Assembly (NCBI RefSeq): GCF_001897685.1
Contig: NZ_MKUG01000203.1
Coordinates: 5,317 to 44,731, forward strand
Length of the DNA stretch: 39,415 nucleotides
DNA from: Thiobacillus sp. 65-1402
GTDB lineage: Bacteria; Pseudomonadota; Gammaproteobacteria; Burkholderiales; Thiobacillaceae
Direction of reading: 5' to 3'
Shown in pieces: positions 25,015 through 33,007 of this stretch (positions are counted from its first letter, which is position 1; every line of letters begins with the position of its first letter). Made by a program: the position numbers and the translations under genes. Under the pieces are notes generated by a model. That model had not been told where the DNA came from, did not search any database, and saw only the letters and a program-made list of their open reading frames with translations.

Positions 25015-25347
25015 TCAGGCGGCGGCATTGAAGCGCCGGTAAGCCGCGTCGTAATCGAAGTCCTTGCCGTGCGCCAGAACCGCATTGCCGTTCATGCCCA
25101 TCACCACGTGATCCAGCGTCATGAAGGCAAAACCGCGTTCGGGCAGGAACCCCTGCTGACCCGTCAATTTCGTCCACCCCGTGGCCTGCATCCGGTAGAT
25201 CGCCATGTTGGCGGCGCACATCTGCGCAACAAGCTCCGCAAAATCCCGCTCCAGATCGCCGCGCATTTGCCCCAGTTCGCCGGTGCAGGAAAATTCGATC
25301 GCGCCATGCACCCCTGGCAAGGACATCAACTCATCCAAGATCGGCAT
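25015..25347 (-). CDS. DUF2173 / roadblock-LC7-like protein, copy B
   Basis: 110 residues. Middle gene of the trio, starting 17 bases before copy C stops, with GGAGAG 5 bases before its ATG, so translation is probably coupled. The homologous patterns are LMSLPGVHGAIEF, ELVAQMCAANMAIYRM and GFAFMTLDHVVMGMNGNAVL. It has no catalytic motif, signal peptide or membrane segment. It presumably works with its neighbours as a homo- or heterodimer, as roadblock proteins do (inference). Confidence 0.82.
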   Translation of the reverse strand: MPILDELMSLPGVHGAIEFSCTGELGQMRGDLERDFAELVAQMCAANMAIYRMQATGWTKLTGQQGFLPERGFAFMTLDHVVMGMNGNAVLAHGKDFDYDAAYRRFNAAA

Positions 25348-25717
25348 TTGGCTCTCCTTCCCCGCCCGGTTTGATTGGTTCAGTACCCGCCGACGCCGTC
25401 ATGGCCCCGACCACCTGATTGAATGAAACCTGCCCTCCCTGCACGACGCACAGGCTGTCGTGAATCGCGACGATGGACATTTCAGGCCCCCACGTCACCC
25501 AGCCGTAGCAACCATCCCATCCCGCTTGATCGGCCAGGCGGCCCAGCAGGCGGCCCTGCATTTCCATGGTCAGCGTAATGGCCGCGCACAGGTTCGCCAT
25601 TTCTGCCGCTTCGGCCTGGTTCAACGTCCCTTCGAACTCTTCCAGGAAACCCTTTCGGGAGAAGAGGCCGGCGGCCACAGTGCCGGGCAGTTTCACCAAC
25701 TCGGATGTTCTCGACAT
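25331..25717 (-). CDS. DUF2173 / roadblock-LC7-like protein, copy C
   Basis: 128 residues from ATG 25717, preceded at very short distance by GCGGAGG. First of the trio. The shared patterns are LVKLPGTVAAGLF, EMANLCAAITLTMEM and MSIVAIHDSLCVVQGGQVSFNQVV. It has a charged 18-residue C-terminal tail missing from the other two. A longer frame from 25969 runs through what looks like the upstream regulatory region. TATACT, on the minus strand about 40 bases before the ATG, is a candidate -10. Confidence 0.82.
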   Translation of the reverse strand: MSRTSELVKLPGTVAAGLFSRKGFLEEFEGTLNQAEAAEMANLCAAITLTMEMQGRLLGRLADQAGWDGCYGWVTWGPEMSIVAIHDSLCVVQGGQVSFNQVVGAMTASAGTEPIKPGGEGEPNADLG

Positions 25718-25971
25718 GCCGCCTCCGCAAAATATCCAGACCTGAAGGAAAGTATAGGAAGGAATGAATATTTTTCCCCGGCGCCCCAAGGCCGCGGACT
25801 TTTCAGGGCCGGGGAACGACGGCCATTTCTGGCTGAAGTTCTGGGCGCCGGGTAGAATCGTTTCGCCAGCGGTGCCCGTCGATGGAATGCCCATCCGCAT
25901 TCCCGGCAATGCGGGCACAAGATTGCATTCGATCCAGCCAACCCCAGCCAACCTCTCCTCACGCCGCAACC

Positions 25972-26763
25972 ATGAGCCGTCCGACCGTCTATCACATCCC
26001 CGTCTGCCCTTTTTGCCAGCGACTCGACATCCTGCTGACGCTGAAAGGCCGCCGGGACGAAGTCGACTTCAAGACGATCGACATCACCCGCCCGCGGCCC
26101 GACTGGCTGCTGAAAAAAACCCGCGGCACGACGGCGCTGCCGGTGCTGGAAACCGCCGACGGGCGCATCATCAAGGAAAGCCTGGTGATTCTGCAGTACC
26201 TTGAGGACATTTACCCGGAGCGCCCGGTTGCCCAGCGCGATCCCTACCGGCGCGCGGTGGAGGACATGCTGACGCGGATGGATGGCGATTTTTTCTCCCT
26301 CGGCTACGGCTGGCTGATGAACCAGGATCCCGCGCGCCGCGAAGCGCTGCGGGAAGGCATGCTGAAGCAGTATGCGCAGCTGGACGATTTTCTGCTGGAG
26401 CATGCGCCTGCCGGCCCGTTTCTGTTCGAGGAATTCGGCTGGGCGGAAACCGTGTTCACGCCGTTCTTCCAGCGTTTCTGGCTTCTGGAGTATTACGAAA
26501 GCTTCGAGTTGCCCGGCGATGATCGATACGCGCGCGTGCGCCAGTGGATCGAGGCCTGCGTCGCGCATCCGGCTGCGCAGCAGGTTACCCGGGAAGAAGT
26601 GGTCAAGCTTTACTACGACTACGCCAAGGGGGCGGGCAACGGTGCGTTGCTTCCTGGCCGCAGGCAGTCGTCCTTTGCGTTCGAACCCGACTGGCGCGGC
26701 CGGCCATGGCCGCCGCAGGACAAGTACCGTCACAGCGCAACCGACCTTGAATTGGGCCTGTGA
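25972..26763 (+). CDS. Glutathione S-transferase family protein
   Basis: 263 residues. The N-terminal thioredoxin-like half (1-80) opens YHIPVCPFCQRLDILL, with a glutaredoxin-like CPFC (12-15) and the family's TALPVLET and KESLVILQYLED (GSH gamma-glutamyl site) stretches. The C-terminal half is helical, with LDDFLLEHAPAGPFLFEEFGWAE resembling the GST_C signature. A Cys-x-x-Cys active site suggests an omega/glutathionyl-reductase type activity rather than conjugation. The start at 25972 matches the family; the longer frame from 25882 adds non-homologous sequence. No operon partner. Confidence 0.88.
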   Translation: MSRPTVYHIPVCPFCQRLDILLTLKGRRDEVDFKTIDITRPRPDWLLKKTRGTTALPVLETADGRIIKESLVILQYLEDIYPERPVAQRDPYRRAVEDMLTRMDGDFFSLGYGWLMNQDPARREALREGMLKQYAQLDDFLLEHAPAGPFLFEEFGWAETVFTPFFQRFWLLEYYESFELPGDDRYARVRQWIEACVAHPAAQQVTREEVVKLYYDYAKGAGNGALLPGRRQSSFAFEPDWRGRPWPPQDKYRHSATDLELGL

Positions 26764-26840
26764 CCCGACGCCCCGATTCGGCGCGTCCGCAGACGCACAC
26801 CGCGTATCCGGGCGAATTATCGCGGCTTCGCGTCAGCCGC

Positions 26841-27047
26841 TCATGTCCGGGAAGGATCCGGCATGGCCGCCTCCCCGGCGGAGTCATTGGGCTGATCGAT
26901 CGGCACGGCCATGCTCGCCGGATACTTGCGCCCGTCGATGGCGGTGAACGTCTCATCCCTGGTCAGACTGCCGTACACCAGCCAGGGGGTGCCTTGATTG
27001 AGCGTCTGTCCCTCGGCGAGGCGGAGGTAATGGGTAGGAAGCTTCAT
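26841..27047 (-). CDS. Small protein of unknown function downstream of cfa
   Basis: 68 residues. A perfect AAGGAGGGG lies about 5 bases before ATG 27047, the best ribosome-binding site in the neighbourhood, which makes this a real gene despite its size. It begins MKLPTHYLRLAEGQTL and contains PWLVYGSLTRDETFTAIDGRKYP; the last 20 residues are polar. No signal peptide, membrane segment or cysteine. It follows cfa by 107 bases on the same strand and may be co-transcribed. I recognise no family. Confidence 0.75.
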   Translation of the reverse strand: MKLPTHYLRLAEGQTLNQGTPWLVYGSLTRDETFTAIDGRKYPASMAVPIDQPNDSAGEAAMPDPSRT

Positions 27048-27103
27048 GCGCCCCCTCCTTTCTTGATCTGCATTGAATTGCGCCGCCGCCTGGAGGCGTC
27101 GCG

Positions 27104-27127
27104 GCTCCGGTTGCGCCGGGCCGGAGC
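27104..27127. repeat. Inverted repeat between cfa and the small gene
   Basis: GCTCCGG (27104-27110) and CCGGAGC (27121-27127) form a perfect 7-base stem with a 10-base loop. It has no T run on the minus strand, so it is more likely a processing or attenuating structure than a full terminator. Confidence 0.35.
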
Positions 27128-27154
27128 GCGCTGGCGTGTGGTTTCCCCTGCGCC

Positions 27155-28327
27155 TCAGCGCACCGAGCGGTAGACCAGCTGCCTTTCCGTCTTGCTCAGG
27201 ACCAGCTGCCAGAGTTGTCCCTGGCGTGAGCGGAAGAAGCCCGCACAGCTCATCAGGTAGTATTTCCACATGCGGTAAAAACGTTCGCCGTATTTTTCCT
27301 GTAGGCCGGGCCAGGCCTGCTCGAAGTTGTCCCACCAGGCCATCAGGGTGCGGTCGTAGTCGGGGCCGAAGTTATGCCAATCCTCGATCAGGAAGCGGCG
27401 TTCCAGGACCGACGCAATCTCTTTGGCCGACGGCAGCTTGCCGTTCGGGAAAATGTATTTGTCGATCCACGCGTCGGTCTTGGGCGAGGTGACGGAGTTG
27501 CCGATGGTGTGCAGCAGGAACAGGCCGTCATCCTTGAGCGCGCGATGGACCGTATCGAAATAGGTCGCGTAGTTTTTCGGGCCGACATGTTCGAACATGC
27601 CGACCGAGACGACCTTGTCGAATTTTTCAGCGAGGTCCCGGTAGTCCATCAACTCGATCGCCACCGGCAGGCCGGCGCAGCGCTTGCGGGCCAGTTTCTG
27701 CTGCTCTTTCGAGACGGTGATGCCGACCACCTCGACGCCGTAGTGCTGCGCGGCGAAATGCGCCAGCCCGCCCCATCCGCAGCCGATTTCCAGCAGGCGT
27801 TCGCCGGGCTGCAATTCCAGCTTGCGGCAGATCATGTCGAGTTTTTTCTGTTGCGCGTCCGCCAGCCCGCTTGCGTTATGCCAATAGCCGCAGGAGTAGC
27901 TCATGCTGGGATCGAGCATGGCCTCGAACACGTCGTTGCCGATGTCGTAGTGCTGCTCCCCCACCTGGAAGGCGCGCTGGCTGGATTGGAGATTGAACAG
28001 GCTGTGGCGCAGGATTTCGCCCAGCAGGCGCAGCCGCGACCAGTTGTCGATTTTTTCTTCGGCTTGGCTGCTCAGCAGGCGCTGGAACAGCTGGTCCAGG
28101 CGGTCGCATTCCCACATCCCGTCCATATAGGCCTCGCCGAAACCGAGCGAGCCTTTCGTCAGGACGAGCCGGTAGACATCGTCGTCGAATACCTGGATAT
28201 CCCAAGGGGCATCGCCGTTGATCGAAACGCCGGCTTCGGCCGTGAGCTCGCGGAGGATCGCAGGCGAGTCCTGCGGGGCCAGGGTATTTCCCGCTGGTTC
28301 AAGGACCAGGACGTCTTCTTTTTGCAT
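27155..28327 (-). CDS. cfa: Cyclopropane-fatty-acyl-phospholipid synthase family protein
   Basis: 390 residues, close to E. coli Cfa (382). The enzyme transfers a methylene group from SAM to double bonds of membrane phospholipids, a stress adaptation. The family signature HYDIGNDVFEAMLDPSMSYSCGYW is visible (about 126-149), followed by SAM motif I LEIGCGWGG, the KVVSVGMFEHVG block and the C-terminal W-x-x-F pattern (MAWWDNFEQAW, YRMWKYYLMSCAGFFRSR). The start at 28327 has AGGGAG 8 bases upstream; the frame is open further but runs through AT-rich non-coding sequence. A palindrome-rich AT block lies 70-110 bases upstream. Confidence 0.93.
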   Translation of the reverse strand: MQKEDVLVLEPAGNTLAPQDSPAILRELTAEAGVSINGDAPWDIQVFDDDVYRLVLTKGSLGFGEAYMDGMWECDRLDQLFQRLLSSQAEEKIDNWSRLRLLGEILRHSLFNLQSSQRAFQVGEQHYDIGNDVFEAMLDPSMSYSCGYWHNASGLADAQQKKLDMICRKLELQPGERLLEIGCGWGGLAHFAAQHYGVEVVGITVSKEQQKLARKRCAGLPVAIELMDYRDLAEKFDKVVSVGMFEHVGPKNYATYFDTVHRALKDDGLFLLHTIGNSVTSPKTDAWIDKYIFPNGKLPSAKEIASVLERRFLIEDWHNFGPDYDRTLMAWWDNFEQAWPGLQEKYGERFYRMWKYYLMSCAGFFRSRQGQLWQLVLSKTERQLVYRSVR

Positions 28328-28660
28328 CGATGGGCTCCCTTTTTCTGACAACCATGAAGGCGCCAGAGTAGGTATTCGGGAACTATTCGACAAACGATAT
28401 TTTTGTATCTTATATATCGAATATGTCGATATATTTATATTTGGATTGGCGATCAGCGGCAGCGGATACAAAAAATCCAGCCGCCCTACTCATGGCCCGG
28501 CGAGCCATGCCCGTGGCCGATCGGCCCCGCTTGCGCGCTGCGTGGCATGTATGGAGGCGGCTCCTGCGCATGGGAGCAGGACAGGACAGAAAGCGGACAA
28601 ACGCTGCGGTTGAGCCGGGCTATCGATACGCCGGATGCTTGATTGCGGATGAACGGATTT
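28328..28660. other. Gene-free region between ppx and cfa
   Basis: 333 bases with no supported gene. Bases about 28380-28450 are strongly AT-rich and hold the palindrome cluster described separately. The rest, next to the ppx stop, is GC-rich; it contains a GCTCC/GGAGC inverted repeat near 28560-28580 but no convincing terminator with a T run. Confidence 0.6.
28395..28434. promoter_or_regulatory. Palindromic AT-rich operator candidate of cfa
   Basis: ATATATCGA (28412-28420) and TCGATATAT (28426-28434) form a perfect 9-base inverted repeat with a 5-base spacer. A further CGATAT half-site lies at 28395-28400. The block stands out from GC-rich surroundings and lies 70-110 bases before the cfa start, where a regulator or sigma factor could act. 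Confidence 0.5.
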
Positions 28661-30136
28661 TTAGCCGAACGCGTATTTCGTCCCCACCGCATGCCAATGC
28701 GCCGCCTCTTCCTCCAGTGCGCGCTGGGTCAGCGGACGGCGTTCCAGCCAGCCTGCGGGCAGGCCCAGACGGATGCGCTTGCTGCCGGCTTCGACGGTCG
28801 CATCGGTCAGATGCGGTTCGGCGCGGCTGCGGCACAGGATGACGGCCTGGCGCAGCAGCCACACCAGCAGGCGGTCGTTTTCCGGCACCACGCCGGTGGA
28901 GAACTCCGGCAGTTTGGCCAGCGCGCCGCGCTGGGCGCGCGCCAGCAGCGCCAGGCGCGCCTGCTCGGTGCGCGAGAAGCCGGGCATGTCGGCGTTTTCC
29001 AGGATGTAGCCGGAATGGCGATGGTAGCCGCCGTGCGACACCATGAGCCCGATTTCGTGCAGCCGCGCGGCCCAGTCGAGAAAGCGCGCGTCGTTTTCAT
29101 CGCTGCCGCCGCTGGCTGCCAGCAGTTTCAGCGCCACCTGCTTGACGCGTTCGGCCTGCCGGGTGTCGATGTGGTAGCGGCGCATGAATTCGTCCACCGT
29201 CACCTCGCGCATGTCCTGCTTGTGGAAGCGGCCCAGCAGGTCGTACAGGATGCCTTCGCGCATGGCGGTTTCGGCAACGTCCATCCGCTCGATTCCGAGT
29301 TCGGCGAACAGCCCCGCCATGATGGCAAAGCCGCCGGCGATCACCGGGCGGCGGTCGCGCGACAGGCCGGGCAGATCGAGCGCGTCGACATGCCCTGCCT
29401 TGATCAATTGGCAGCGCAGCCGGGCGAGGCCGTCGGCGGTGATGCCGCATGCCGCCCAGCCGCTCTGCTCGATAATTTCGCGCAACGCGCGCGCGGTGCC
29501 GCTGGAGCCCACCGCCTGCTGCCAGTTGCCCCTGGAAAACTCCCGGGCGATGCGCTCGACCTCGACGCGCGCGCTCATCTCGGCGGCCTTCAGCGCGGCC
29601 TTGTCGATGACGCCGCCGGCAAAGAAACGCTGCGAGAAATTGACGCAGCCCATGTGCAGGCTTTCGCGCTCGTGCGGCTTCAGGCCATGGCCGATGATGA
29701 CTTCGGTGGAGCCGCCGCCGATATCGACCACCAGCCGCCGGTCGGGCGAGGCCGGCAGCGAATGCGCGACGCCGAGATAGATCAGCCGCGCCTCCTCGCG
29801 CCCGGCGACGATCTCGATCGGATGGCCGAGCGCGGCCTCGGCCCGCGGAAGAAACCGCTCGGCATTCCTGGCGACGCGCAGGGACGAAGTGCCGACGCAG
29901 CGCACCGCGCCCGGCGACAGCCCGCGCAGGCGCTCGCCGAAACGCTGCAGGCAGGCCAGCGCGCGCGCCTGCGTCGCCTCGTCGAGCAGCTTGTCCTCGC
30001 CGAGGCCGCCGGCCAGGCGCACGGTTTCCTTCAGCGAATCGAGCGGATACAGCTGGTCGCCGGCCACCCGCGCCACTTCCAGGCGGAACGAGTTGGAGCC
30101 GAGATCGACCGCGGCGAGGGTATCGTAGGTCTTCAT
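28661..30136 (-). CDS. ppx: Exopolyphosphatase (Ppx/GppA family)
   Basis: 491 residues. It releases phosphate from polyphosphate chain ends. The actin-like ATPase-fold signatures are present: AAVDLGSNSFRLEVAR (phosphate 1 loop), VGTSSLRVARN, VVDIGGGSTEVIIG (phosphate 2 loop) and VGSSGTARALREI. The C-terminal HD-like part includes AARLHEIGLMVSHGGYHRHSGYIL (about 380-403). The length is that of Ppx; a GppA (pppGpp hydrolase) role cannot be excluded. Its ATG overlaps the stop of the SpmAB gene (ATGA), so it is last in a coupled operon. Confidence 0.93.
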   Translation of the reverse strand: MKTYDTLAAVDLGSNSFRLEVARVAGDQLYPLDSLKETVRLAGGLGEDKLLDEATQARALACLQRFGERLRGLSPGAVRCVGTSSLRVARNAERFLPRAEAALGHPIEIVAGREEARLIYLGVAHSLPASPDRRLVVDIGGGSTEVIIGHGLKPHERESLHMGCVNFSQRFFAGGVIDKAALKAAEMSARVEVERIAREFSRGNWQQAVGSSGTARALREIIEQSGWAACGITADGLARLRCQLIKAGHVDALDLPGLSRDRRPVIAGGFAIMAGLFAELGIERMDVAETAMREGILYDLLGRFHKQDMREVTVDEFMRRYHIDTRQAERVKQVALKLLAASGGSDENDARFLDWAARLHEIGLMVSHGGYHRHSGYILENADMPGFSRTEQARLALLARAQRGALAKLPEFSTGVVPENDRLLVWLLRQAVILCRSRAEPHLTDATVEAGSKRIRLGLPAGWLERRPLTQRALEEEAAHWHAVGTKYAFG

Positions 30137-31371
30137 GCAACTGCGCCAAAGAAGAGGTAGGCCATGCCGATGGCAGCGAGAATGCCGGCGACGTCGGCGA
30201 TCAGCCCGCAGGCGACCGCGTGGCGCACCCGGCGGACGCCGACCGCGCCGAAGTACACCGCCAGCACGTAGAAGGTGGTCTCGGTGCTGCCCTGCACGAT
30301 GGAGGCGAGCCGGCCGGCGAACGAATCCGCGCCGTGGACCTGCATGGTGTCGATCATCATGGCACGCGCGCCGCTGCCGGAAAACGGCTTCATCAGCGCG
30401 GTGGGCAGCGCCTCGACCCAGCGCGCGTCGAAGCCCAGCGCCAGCACCGCGCCGCGCATCCCGCCCATCAGCAGGTCGAGCGCGCCGCTGGCGCGGAACA
30501 CGGCGATCGCCACCAGCATCGCGACAAGGTACGGAATGATGGTGACCGCCGTGTGAAAGCCCTCCTTGGCGCCCTCGACGAAGGCCTCGTAGGCGTTGAC
30601 GCGGCGGCGCACTGCCATCAGCAGGAAGGTGGCGACAAGGCCGAACAGCAGCACGTTGCTCAGTATCGACGACTGCCGCGTCATCGCCGCGGCGTCGAGG
30701 CTGGAGAAGTATGCGACCAGGCCGCCGACTAGCGCGGTGGCGCCGCCCAGATACGCGAGCGTGACGCGGTTCCACAGGTGCAGTTTCTGGAACAGGCCGG
30801 TGACGAAGAGGCCGATCAGGGTGCCGATATACGTGGTGATCAAAAGCGGCACGAAGACATCGGTGGGGTCGGCGGCGCCGAGCTGCGCGCGGTAGGTGAA
30901 GATGGTGACCGGCAACAGGGTAACCGACGCGGTGTTGACCACCAGGAACAGGATTTGCGCATCGCTCGCGGTGTCGCTGGAAGGATTGAGCTTCTGCAGT
31001 TCCTGCATCGCCTTGATGCCGAGCGGCGTCGCCGCATTGTCCAGTCCCAGCATGTTGGCGCCCATGTTCATGGTCATCGCGCCGAGCGCGGGGTGGTTGG
31101 GCGGCACCTCGGGAAACAGCCGCCTGAACAGCGGCGCCAGGCCGCGCGTCAGCAACTCGAGCATGCCGGCACGCTCGCCGATCTTCATCACCCCCAGCCA
31201 CAGCGCCATCACCCCGGTGAGGCCGAGCGCGATTTCAAACGCGGCCTTGCTGCTGTCGAACAGGGCCTTCACCAGCGCGGCGAAGATGTCGGCGTCGCCG
31301 AGAAAAACCAGCTTGAATGACGCAATCAGGAAGGCGGCGAGAAAGAAGCCGACCCATAACGCGTTGAGCAT
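30133..31371 (-). CDS. SpmA-SpmB fusion, nucleoside-recognition (Gate) membrane protein
   Basis: 412 residues with about ten membrane segments. The first half resembles SpmA (ALGAMTMNMGANMLGLDNAATPLGIKAM, with the Gate domain's NMLGLDNAATPLG) and the second SpmB (VEGAKEGFHTAVTIIPYLVAML and KPFSGSGARAMMID, then GSTETTFYVLAVYFG). In sporulating Bacillus these two separate proteins act in spore maturation; in non-sporulating proteobacteria the fused form is of unknown function. It starts 6 bases after the CobD/CbiB-like gene and overlaps ppx. Confidence 0.9.
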   Translation of the reverse strand: MLNALWVGFFLAAFLIASFKLVFLGDADIFAALVKALFDSSKAAFEIALGLTGVMALWLGVMKIGERAGMLELLTRGLAPLFRRLFPEVPPNHPALGAMTMNMGANMLGLDNAATPLGIKAMQELQKLNPSSDTASDAQILFLVVNTASVTLLPVTIFTYRAQLGAADPTDVFVPLLITTYIGTLIGLFVTGLFQKLHLWNRVTLAYLGGATALVGGLVAYFSSLDAAAMTRQSSILSNVLLFGLVATFLLMAVRRRVNAYEAFVEGAKEGFHTAVTIIPYLVAMLVAIAVFRASGALDLLMGGMRGAVLALGFDARWVEALPTALMKPFSGSGARAMMIDTMQVHGADSFAGRLASIVQGSTETTFYVLAVYFGAVGVRRVRHAVACGLIADVAGILAAIGMAYLFFGAVA

Positions 31372-31377
31372 GGAGCC

Positions 31378-32295
31378 TTACGCCACCCAGCCTGCGATGA
31401 CGATCAGCAGCCCCGCCACCAGCCAGATCACCAGGCCGCGCCAGATCATGCTGACCGCGCTGTCGATGTAGTCGGCATCGGCCGCCTGGCCGGTGCCGAG
31501 TTCGGGCCGCCAGACGGTGTCGCCCCCCACGCTGAGGCTCTGCCCCAGCCGCACCCCCATGGCGCCGGCGCCGGCAGCGAGCACCACGCCCTCTTCCGGC
31601 TCCGGCCAGGCGGCCGCCTGGGTGCGCCAGCAATAGGTGGCGTCCTCGAAATTGCCGGCGATGGCGTAGGTCAGCGCGGTCAGTCGCGCAGGCAACCAGT
31701 TGAGGACATGAAAGGCGCGCTGCGCATACGCGCCGAAGCGTCCCTGCGCCGCGGTCCAGCGCCGCGCCAGAATCGAGGCGGCACGGAACAGCACCGCGCC
31801 GGCCGGGCCCAGCGGCACCAGCAGCACGAACCAGAGCAGCACGCCGAACATCTGGCGGTGGCTCGCCGCCGTGACCTGCTCGATGGTGACCCGTGCCACT
31901 TCGTCGGCGCTGAAATGGCTGGCATCGCCGCCGCGCCAGGCGTCGAGGCGCGCGCGCGCGCCATCGAGATCGCCCGCGCGCAGCAGGCGCGCAATCTGCT
32001 CGGCGTCGTCGCTGTAATACTTGAACCCGAGGGTCAGATACAGCACGGCCACATTCCATACCCAGCCGAGGAACGGGCTGATGCTGTCGAGCGCGATGAA
32101 AATCAGCCACACCGCGACCAGCGGCGGCAGCACCGCCAGCGTCCAGGCGATGGCGCCGTGGCTGTACTCGCCTGCATTGAAGCGGCGCTCCAGCCACTGG
32201 GTGAAGCGGGAATAGTGCCGATAGTGCGGCAACGGCTGCCGCAGCGGACGCAGGTGTTCGAGAATGACGGCGGCGAGGACGGAGAAGAAAACCAT
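31378..32295 (-). CDS. CobD/CbiB-family membrane protein
   Basis: 305 residues with about four or five membrane segments and an amphipathic middle. The N-terminal part (FTQWLERRFNAGEYSHGAIAW) and the C-terminal LPARLTALTYAIAGNFEDATYCWR resemble CbiB, which attaches aminopropanol in cobalamin synthesis, and the related AmpE proteins. No other cobalamin gene is in the window, and this divergent group is found in betaproteobacteria without an obvious cobalamin context, so I do not give it the cobD symbol. Its start overlaps the GyrI-like stop (TGATG). Confidence 0.82.
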   Translation of the reverse strand: MVFFSVLAAVILEHLRPLRQPLPHYRHYSRFTQWLERRFNAGEYSHGAIAWTLAVLPPLVAVWLIFIALDSISPFLGWVWNVAVLYLTLGFKYYSDDAEQIARLLRAGDLDGARARLDAWRGGDASHFSADEVARVTIEQVTAASHRQMFGVLLWFVLLVPLGPAGAVLFRAASILARRWTAAQGRFGAYAQRAFHVLNWLPARLTALTYAIAGNFEDATYCWRTQAAAWPEPEEGVVLAAGAGAMGVRLGQSLSVGGDTVWRPELGTGQAADADYIDSAVSMIWRGLVIWLVAGLLIVIAGWVA

Positions 32296-32822
32296 CAGCG
32301 ATTCATCTCCAGGGTAAAGGTGCCGATCCGGTTTGCCTGCCCCGCCGGGCGATACAGTTCGACCGTCGGCATGGCGATGGCCTGTCCACGCGGCGCCAGC
32401 GTGTCGGACAGCGCCTGGTAGGCCTTGGACGGCGCCAGCAGGACCGCCGCCTGCACCTGGGCCGCATAGACCGGGCGGCGTTCGATGCGGCCTTCCTTAA
32501 GCCCGTCGGGGATCGGGGCGGCATCGGCCAGGGTATAGCCCAGTTGCGCGCGCACCTTGCCGTTGGCGGCACGCGGATCGGTGAGGATCACGCTGATGGT
32601 GTCGCCCGCCGCCACCTTGGCAGCGGTGAATTTGTCCAGCGCCGTGCGCTGCGATTTGCGCATGTCGCTGATCGGGCCTTCGTAATCCAGATACGCGTAG
32701 CGATAAGGCCCGGCGTCGGTTTCCGTCACGCTGACGGCATTGAACCCGCCCCACCACCAGAACACCGCCAGCAGCGGCAATATGAACGCCAGCACAAACG
32801 CCGGCCACTGTTTCTTGAACAC
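32295..32822 (-). CDS. Membrane-anchored GyrI-like domain protein
   Basis: 175 residues from GTG 32822, with AGGGGG about 8 bases upstream; a longer frame from 32858 lacks such a site. One N-terminal membrane helix (about 8-25, FVLAFILPLLAVFWWW) is followed by a GyrI/SOUL-type small-molecule-binding domain (about 30-175): YRYAYLDYEGPISDM, VRAQLGYTLAD, and the C-terminal MPTVELYRPAGQANRIGTFTLEM. Such domains bind ligands or inhibit enzymes. It is first in the operon leading to ppx. Confidence 0.82.
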   Translation of the reverse strand: MFKKQWPAFVLAFILPLLAVFWWWGGFNAVSVTETDAGPYRYAYLDYEGPISDMRKSQRTALDKFTAAKVAAGDTISVILTDPRAANGKVRAQLGYTLADAAPIPDGLKEGRIERRPVYAAQVQAAVLLAPSKAYQALSDTLAPRGQAIAMPTVELYRPAGQANRIGTFTLEMNR

Positions 32823-33007
32823 GCATGACCCCCTTCTTCCAGCGGACGAAGATACCACAGCCGCGCTGGCGCTTCGGCGCCGCGACGGGCCGGGTAGTTC
32901 AAGTTTGCGGGAAGCGTGGCCGTAAAGCCGATATTTACATCATCGATTCGCGTTCAGGCCTGCGTTCACCCCGGGGCGCGGCGCCGCCCGGCCGTCTCCA
33001 GGCATGA

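Noticed and set aside
28378-28471. N-terminal extension of cfa from 28471
   Set aside because: It would translate the AT-rich palindromic block into a low-complexity Asn/Ile/Tyr peptide; ATG 28327 has a good ribosome-binding site and matches family length.
28403-28842. Overlapping short plus-strand frames across the cfa-ppx gap
   Set aside because: They start in the AT-rich regulatory block, lack ribosome-binding sites and extend into the antisense of ppx.
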